Below are positions 4,329 through 7,749 of a DNA stretch of 7,749 nt, in pieces (the stretch's first letter is position 1; every line of letters begins with the position of its first letter). The position numbers and the translations under genes were made by a program. Source of the DNA: an uncultured Oscillospiraceae bacterium (GTDB taxonomy: Bacteria; Bacillota; Clostridia; Oscillospirales; Oscillospiraceae); assembly GCA_958436045.1 (NCBI GenBank), contig CAUBIP010000077.1, positions 1 to 7,749 of the forward strand. Direction: 5' to 3'. A model generated the notes under the pieces. That model did no database searches and had not been told where the DNA came from. It saw only the letters and a program-made list of their open reading frames with translations.

Positions 4329-4357
4329 ATAATAACACAGGATCGCAAAAAATGCAA
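4329..4357 (-). promoter_or_regulatory. Promoter of tRNA-Pro
   Basis: Reading leftward, TTGCAT (4357..4352), a 17 bp spacer and TATTAT (4334..4329) place the transcription start near 4322, about 22 nt before the mature tRNA 5' end at 4300. Confidence 0.7.
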
Positions 4358-4360
4358 GCA

Positions 4361-4395
4361 CTTTTTGCAAAAAGCCGCGGTTTTTTGTGCCGCGG
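4361..4395 (-). terminator. Terminator of the YugP-type peptidase gene
   Basis: Two CCGCGG sequences (4375-4380 and 4390-4395) can pair across a 9-base loop, and leftward they are followed by CTTTTTG. The adjoining CTTTTTGCAAAAAG (4361-4374) is itself a perfect 14 bp palindrome. The hairpin lies 15 bp past the stop codon of the leftward peptidase gene and before the tRNA promoter. Confidence 0.65.
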
Positions 4396-4409
4396 GGCTG
4401 CTGGATGAT

Positions 4410-5117
4410 TCAGCGACGGGAGCGGCTGCGGCCGTTGACGAGCAGAAGCAGCCGCAACAGCTGCATCAGCGAGACGGCCAGGGCAGCAACGTAGGTCATC
4501 GCGGCGGCCCAGAGGACTTTTTTCGCGCCGCTGAGCTCATCTTCATACAAAAGGCCGTTCTCCTGCAGGGCGCACAGGGCCCGGTGGCTGGCGTTAAACT
4601 CTGTCGGCAGTGTCACCAGCTGGAAGACAGTACACAAGCCAAAGCAGGCAACGCCTGCATAGGCGATGCTGATGAACAGATCGCCGTAGGCAGAAAAGAC
4701 AAGGCCGATCAGGATCAGCGGCATCGCCAGGCGAGAGCCGATGTTTGTCACCGGGACGATGGCGCTGCGGAGCTTAATGGGGACATAGCCCTGGGCGTGC
4801 TGGATGGCGTGCCCGGCCTCGTGGGCCGCGACGCCGATGGCGGCGCAAGAAGTCGCGTCATAAACGCTGTCCGACAGGCGGATGACATTGGCCTTCGGGT
4901 CATAGTGGTCCGTCAGATCGCCGGCGACGCGGGTGATCTGCACCTGGTGCAGACCGTTGGCGTCCAGGACCGCCCGGGCAGCCGCAGCGCCGGTCATCCC
5001 CCGGCGGGTTCGGCCGGCGGAATACTGGGAAAAGATCCGGTTGACCCGGGCGCTGGCCCAGAGGGAAAACAGCACGGCGGGCAGGACCAGAACAATATAC
5101 GTCCAATCAAGATACAT
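4410..5117 (-). CDS. YugP-family neutral zinc metallopeptidase, membrane-bound
   Basis: A 235-residue membrane protein of the COG2738/Zn_peptidase_2 family. A first hydrophobic segment (about 6-22) is followed by the soluble catalytic part with the zinc-binding HEAGH (residues 99-103, in AAHEAGHAIQHAQGY); further membrane segments lie at about 121-145, 147-170 and 206-228. The conserved GMTGAAAARAVLDANGL (40-56) and LPTEFNASHRA regions also fit the family. Family members are predicted peptidases of Firmicutes with unknown substrates. AGGAGG sits 8 nt before the ATG at 5117 and a good promoter lies at 5204..5177. The Arg/Ser-rich C-terminus (NGRSRSRR) follows the last membrane segment. The gene is chromosomal, divergent from azlCD, and shows no sign of damage. 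Confidence 0.85.
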   Translation of the reverse strand: MYLDWTYIVLVLPAVLFSLWASARVNRIFSQYSAGRTRRGMTGAAAARAVLDANGLHQVQITRVAGDLTDHYDPKANVIRLSDSVYDATSCAAIGVAAHEAGHAIQHAQGYVPIKLRSAIVPVTNIGSRLAMPLILIGLVFSAYGDLFISIAYAGVACFGLCTVFQLVTLPTEFNASHRALCALQENGLLYEDELSGAKKVLWAAAMTYVAALAVSLMQLLRLLLLVNGRSRSRR

Positions 5118-5176
5118 CTTACTTACCTCCTGCGTATTACCACAGTCTTTTCATATTTCTTACTGTATTTCTTACT

Positions 5177-5204
5177 ATTGTAGGAAAAAATTCCCCGCTG
5201 TCAA
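5177..5204 (-). promoter_or_regulatory. Promoter of the YugP-type peptidase gene
   Basis: Reading leftward, TTGACA (5204..5199), a 16 bp spacer and TACAAT (5182..5177) predict a transcript start near 5170 and a 5' leader of about 50 nt. Two 12 bp near-identical repeats, TATTTCTTACTR (5154-5165 and 5166-5177), cover the start point. Confidence 0.7.
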
Positions 5205-5240
5205 GGCAAAATTTCAGCGCTCCCGTCCATGGGCGCGGTG

Positions 5241-5269
5241 TTGCAAGATGGGGCACGGTGTGCTATTCT
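5241..5269 (+). promoter_or_regulatory. Probable promoter of azlCD
   Basis: TTGCAA (5241-5246), a 17 bp spacer and TATTCT (5264-5269) predict a start near 5276 and a short leader to the ATG at 5305. It is back to back with the peptidase promoter; the imperfect inverted repeat around CCATGG (5228-5233) lies between the two. Confidence 0.5.
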
Positions 5270-5304
5270 AGGTCACGATATCATGTAACAAGGCGTGACA
5301 ATAT

Positions 5305-6003
5305 ATGCAGCGGCGCATCTTACCGGCACTGCGGTGCGCGTTTCCCTATACGATTCCAATCCTTGCCGGATTCGCCTTTCTCGGCATGACCTACGGCATT
5401 TATATGCGGGTCTCCGGCTTTGGATTTTGGTACCCGATGCTGATGAGCCTGCTGATCTTCGGCGGCAGTTTGGAATTTGTCGCCGTGAGTATGCTGCTGG
5501 CGCCTTTTGCGCCAATGCAGACGTTTATCATGACGCTGATGCTCCAGGCGCGGCACCTATTCTACGGCATCGCCATGCTCGACTGGTTCAAGGGGACGGG
5601 CTGGAAAAAGCCGTACCTGATCTTCGGCATGTGCGACGAGACCTTCAGCATCAACTACTCCGCCGAGATCCCGCCGGAGATTGACCGGGGCTGGTTCTAT
5701 TTTTTTGTAACGCTGCTCAACCAGCTTTACTGGGTCGGCAGTGCAACCCTGGGCGGCCTGATCACGATCCGGACCGAAGGGCTCTCCTTTGTGATGACGG
5801 CGATGTTCGTCGTCATCTTCCTCGACCAGTGGGGCAAGGACAAGCAGCATGCCAGCGCGCTCATCGGGCTGGCGGCCAGCGTGCTCTGCCTGCAGCTGTT
5901 CGGGGCCGACGGCTTTTTGATCCCGACCATGGTCTGCATTTTAGCGGCGCTTTTGCTGCTGCGTAAGCCGCTGGAGGCCCGGGAAGGAGGCGCACTGCAA
6001 TGA
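5305..6003 (+). CDS. azlC: AzlC-family branched-chain amino acid export subunit
   Basis: A 232-residue polytopic inner-membrane protein. Hydrophobic segments lie at about 13-33, 41-66, 67-92, 132-152, 157-175 and 180-223. Family signatures include the early glycine-rich helix (PYTIPILAGFAFLGMTYGI), the FGGSLEFVAVSML motif (52-64; most relatives have GS.QF), the QARHLFYGIAML segment (82-93; N/Q-x-R-x-x-x-Y-G) and FGMCDETFSI. With AzlD it forms an exporter; AzlCD of Bacillus subtilis exports branched-chain amino acid analogues, but the natural substrate here is unknown. The ribosome site at the ATG (AAGG, 5290-5293) is weak. The stop overlaps the azlD start by 4 bp. Length is normal for the family. 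Confidence 0.9.
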   Translation: MQRRILPALRCAFPYTIPILAGFAFLGMTYGIYMRVSGFGFWYPMLMSLLIFGGSLEFVAVSMLLAPFAPMQTFIMTLMLQARHLFYGIAMLDWFKGTGWKKPYLIFGMCDETFSINYSAEIPPEIDRGWFYFFVTLLNQLYWVGSATLGGLITIRTEGLSFVMTAMFVVIFLDQWGKDKQHASALIGLAASVLCLQLFGADGFLIPTMVCILAALLLLRKPLEAREGGALQ

Positions 6004-6326
6004 CTGTGACCCAACAGGTAATCACCATCGGCTTGTGTGTCCTCGGAACGATGCTGACCCGCTTTTTGCCATTTCTCGTCTTCCGGGCCAGCAAGCCGAC
6101 GCCCAAATACATTGTCTACCTCGGCAAGGTCCTGCCGGGGGCGATCTTCGCCATGCTTGTCGTCTACTGCCTGCGGAACGTCTCCTTAACGCAGTACAGC
6201 TACGGCCTGCCGGAAGCGCTCGGCATCGCCGTCACCGCCGGGCTGCATCTCTGGAAACGCCAAATGCTCCTCTCCGTCGCCGGCGGCACCATCTGCTACA
6301 TGCTTCTGCTGCAATTCGTATTTTAG
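6000..6326 (+). CDS. azlD: AzlD-family branched-chain amino acid export subunit
   Basis: A 108-residue membrane protein of the small AzlD family, with hydrophobic segments at about 6-26, 42-60, 69-84 and 90-107. The TMLTRFLPFLVF segment with its conserved R-x-L-P, and the KYIVYLGKVLPGAIFAML stretch, are characteristic. Its ATG overlaps the AzlC stop (ATGA at 6000-6003) and AAGGAGG lies upstream at 5983-5989, so the two proteins are translationally coupled and should form one exporter complex. The stop codon is followed at once by a weak GC-rich hairpin (GGGGAG/CTCCCC, 6327-6349) that lacks a T-tract. Confidence 0.9.
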   Translation: MTVTQQVITIGLCVLGTMLTRFLPFLVFRASKPTPKYIVYLGKVLPGAIFAMLVVYCLRNVSLTQYSYGLPEALGIAVTAGLHLWKRQMLLSVAGGTICYMLLLQFVF

Positions 6327-6535
6327 GGGGAGCCAAAACGCCTCTCCCCTGTACACTCCCTAACAAATGCCACCGGCCACGACGACCAGCAAATCACCTC
6401 CGCAGTCCGTAAGCTACAGCGAAGCGGCAAGCGGTCTGCTCACCGGCTATCAGGGCACGGATGCAGGCGCAAGTTTACCTGGTAGTCTGTACAGTGTGCG
6501 GCTGTAGTCCCGATGCGGTACACAGGGGGTGAGAT
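6327..6535. other. Intergenic stretch without recognisable gene
   Basis: After the weak hairpin at 6327-6349 this stretch shows only short frames with no ribosome site. The plus-strand frame running through about 6390-6480 reads as a basic, low-similarity peptide and is not supported. It could be a remnant of a lost gene or part of the repeat unit that starts at 6536. Confidence 0.4.
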
Positions 6536-6565
6536 CCAAGGGCGGGGGGCTGCCCCCGCCCTTGG
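6536..6565. repeat. Strong GC-rich palindrome, REP-like
   Basis: Perfect 13 bp arms, CCAAGGGCGGGGG (6536-6548) and CCCCCGCCCTTGG (6553-6565), are separated by GCTG. No T-tract follows on either side, so it is not a classic terminator. Such elements are commonly repeated in intergenic DNA of gut Clostridia, which I recall rather than can show here. Confidence 0.75.
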
Positions 6566-6579
6566 CGGCGCCTTTCTTC

Positions 6580-6615
6580 CCCGATTCTTTCTTCTCCGGC
6601 GAAGAAAGAATCGGG
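6580..6615. repeat. Second strong palindrome, 15 bp arms
   Basis: CCCGATTCTTTCTTC (6580-6594) and GAAGAAAGAATCGGG (6601-6615) are perfect inverted copies around TCCGGC. It lies only 14 bp after the previous palindrome and is probably part of the same intergenic repeat unit. Purine/pyrimidine asymmetry of the arms is marked. Confidence 0.8.
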
Positions 6616-6637
6616 CCCCCGGAGGGCGCTAACAGAT

Positions 6638-6905
6638 TTGTCTGGCAGACATTGGCTTGCTAAAATTTTCTAGTTTGGCTTTTAAGCCTGGAGTAGTCGA
6701 GTACTGCTACACAAACTTGTTTTTGCAGTGCAGCAATCCCTCAGTCAGCTACGCTGACAGTTCCCCTTTCAGGGGAGCCTTTTGGGGGACTGCTCCGCTC
6801 AGAGTGCCTGTGTCTTTCGAACCCCCCCTCAAACTTGCATCGTTTGGGGGCACAATAAGAATAGGCAAACGCGGAAGCGGCGATGTGGCTGCTTCCGCGT
6901 TTTTT
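6638..6905 (+). ncRNA. Candidate structured small RNA with promoter and terminator
   Basis: A promoter-like pair TTGTCT (6638-6643), 17 bp, TAAAAT (6661-6666) would start a transcript near 6673. Hairpins follow: GGCTT/AAGCC near 6675, GTCAGC/GCTGAC (6744-6749/6753-6758), TCCCCT/AGGGGA (6762-6767/6771-6776) inside an alternative CAGTTCCCC/GGGGGACTG stem (6758-6766/6784-6792), and CCCTCAAAC/GTTTGGGGG (6826-6834/6842-6850). A strong plus-strand terminator closes the unit. The stretch around 6735-6780 resembles intergenic repeats that I recall from gut Clostridia, so a repeat element transcribed by chance, or azlCD readthrough, is an alternative. Confidence 0.35.
6867..6905 (+). terminator. Strong rightward intrinsic terminator
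   Basis: Arms AAACGCGGAAGC (6867-6878) and GCTTCCGCGTTT (6891-6902) close on a 12-base loop and lead into a run of six T (6900-6905). Leftward the stem is followed only by GTTTGCC, so it serves plus-strand transcription best, although it may also stop the leftward FAD gene that ends at 6937. Confidence 0.85.
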
Positions 6906-6936
6906 GTTTGCTCTGTTTGGTCTGTCTGGGGCCCAC

Positions 6937-7749
6937 TCAGGCGTTCAAGCTCTCCAGGATCTTCCGGGCGACATAGACGCCGCTGGCGGAGGCGTGGGAG
7001 AGAGAGTGGGTCACGCCGCTGCAGTCACCAATGACATACAGGCCCTTGTGGCAGGTCTCCAGGTTGGAATCGATGGCGACTTCCATATTATAGAATTTGA
7101 CCTCGACGCCGTAGAGCAGAGTGTCATCGTTGGCGGTGCCGGGGGCGATCTTATCCAGGGCGTAAATCATCTCAATGATGCCGTCCAGGATGCGCTTTGG
7201 CATCACGAGGCTCAGGTCGCCGGGCGTCGCCGCCAGGGTAGGCGTTGTGAAGCTCTCTTCGATGCGGGATTCCGTGCTTCGGCGGCCCCGAACCAGGTCG
7301 CCGAAGCGCTGGACAATCACGCCGCCGCCCAGCATATTGGACAGGCGGGCGATGCTCTCGCCGTAGCCGTTGCTGTCCTTAAACGGATAGGAGAAATGCT
7401 TTGCCACCAGCAGGGCGAAGTTCGTGTTGCCGGTGTGCATGACCGGGTCCTCATAGCTGTGGCCGTTGACGGTCACGATGCCGTTCGTGTTTTCATTGAC
7501 GACGGCGCCCTTGGGGTTCATGCAGAAGGTCCGGACCAGGTCCTGGAATTTCTCCGTGCGGTAGACGATCTTACTCTCGTAGAGCTCATCGGTCAGGTGA
7601 GAAAACGTCTCATACGGCAGCTCGACACGGACGCCGATGTCCACCCGGTTGGATTTCGTTGGGATCTGGAGATCCTCGCAGACTGTCTCCATCCACTTGC
7701 TGCCGCTGCGGCCGACGGAGACGATGCAACGGCTGCAGGTCGTCTCCTT
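6937..7749 (-). CDS. FAD-dependent dehydrogenase, C-terminal part (COG2509-like), gene continues past the right edge
   Basis: The visible 270 codons encode the C-terminal half of an uncharacterised NAD/FAD-utilising dehydrogenase. The internal ATG at 7692 is not the start: the frame stays open to the edge, reading KETTCSRCIVSVGRSGSKW before it, which fits the family. Recognisable stretches are STKSN-type text (PTKSNRVDIGVRVELP), the central FCMNPKGAVVNENTNGIVTVNG and the C-terminal GLYVIGDCSGVTHSLSHAS, the usual second FAD-contacting motif with the GD aspartate, followed by the ASGVYVARKIL helix. The N-terminal Rossmann dinucleotide motif would lie outside the window. Substrate and role are unknown; it is expected to be cytosolic. 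It is convergent with the candidate RNA to its left. Confidence 0.85.
   Translation of the reverse strand, partial: KETTCSRCIVSVGRSGSKWMETVCEDLQIPTKSNRVDIGVRVELPYETFSHLTDELYESKIVYRTEKFQDLVRTFCMNPKGAVVNENTNGIVTVNGHSYEDPVMHTGNTNFALLVAKHFSYPFKDSNGYGESIARLSNMLGGGVIVQRFGDLVRGRRSTESRIEESFTTPTLAATPGDLSLVMPKRILDGIIEMIYALDKIAPGTANDDTLLYGVEVKFYNMEVAIDSNLETCHKGLYVIGDCSGVTHSLSHASASGVYVARKILESLNA

Noticed and set aside
4365..5183. 272-codon plus-strand frame opposite the peptidase gene
   Set aside because: It is the complement of a clear HEAGH metallopeptidase with its own promoter and ribosome site; the plus reading has no family signature.
6657..7034. 125-codon plus-strand frame across the repeat region
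   Set aside because: It translates intergenic hairpins, a terminator and the antisense of the FAD gene; text such as YADSSPFRGAF is typical of spurious proteins called through this repeat type.

Overview
The window looks like a piece of a gut-type Clostridia chromosome (Firmicutes; the protein style and the GC-rich intergenic palindromes suggest Oscillospiraceae, but this is an inference). About 4.2 kb of prophage-like DNA sits against a tRNA-Pro gene and is followed by ordinary chromosomal genes.

Positions 1-4187, prophage-like element. A rightward promoter drives a small Cro-like XRE protein and a DUF6291-like phage protein whose reading frame stops just before a perfect 7 x 7 bp tandem repeat. 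A phage late-regulator-like protein (ArpU/DUF1492 type) follows, then a hairpin-rich intergenic stretch, then a small Cys-rich prophage protein. In an intact clostridial prophage, terminase and structural genes would be expected next. Instead there is a bidirectional terminator and a leftward two-gene toxin-antitoxin-like operon: a protein with two ribbon-helix-helix (RHH) repeats, and a zeta-toxin/COG4185 P-loop kinase overlapping it by 4 bp. A second rightward promoter, nearly the same in design as the first, diverges from this operon and leads into a Gp157-like phage protein and then two small unrecognised genes. No integrase, terminase, capsid or lysis gene is visible, so this is either a reduced or satellite-like element, or one end of a decayed prophage whose integrase and repressor lie left of the window.

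Positions 4137-4370, junction. Two adjacent 11 bp repeats, a strong terminator and a complete tRNA-Pro(GGG) with encoded CCA (minus strand, own promoter) mark the probable attachment site. The 3' end of the tRNA faces the element.

Positions 4369-6349, chromosome. A leftward YugP-family membrane zinc metallopeptidase is divergent from a rightward azlC-azlD pair (branched-chain amino acid exporter type, 4 bp overlap). Both sides have recognisable promoters.

Positions 6327-6936 hold no convincing gene. They contain two very strong GC-rich palindromes, a multi-hairpin repeat and a strong plus-strand terminator, possibly the end of a small RNA. The right edge is the C-terminal part of a leftward FAD-dependent dehydrogenase (COG2509-like) that continues beyond the window.
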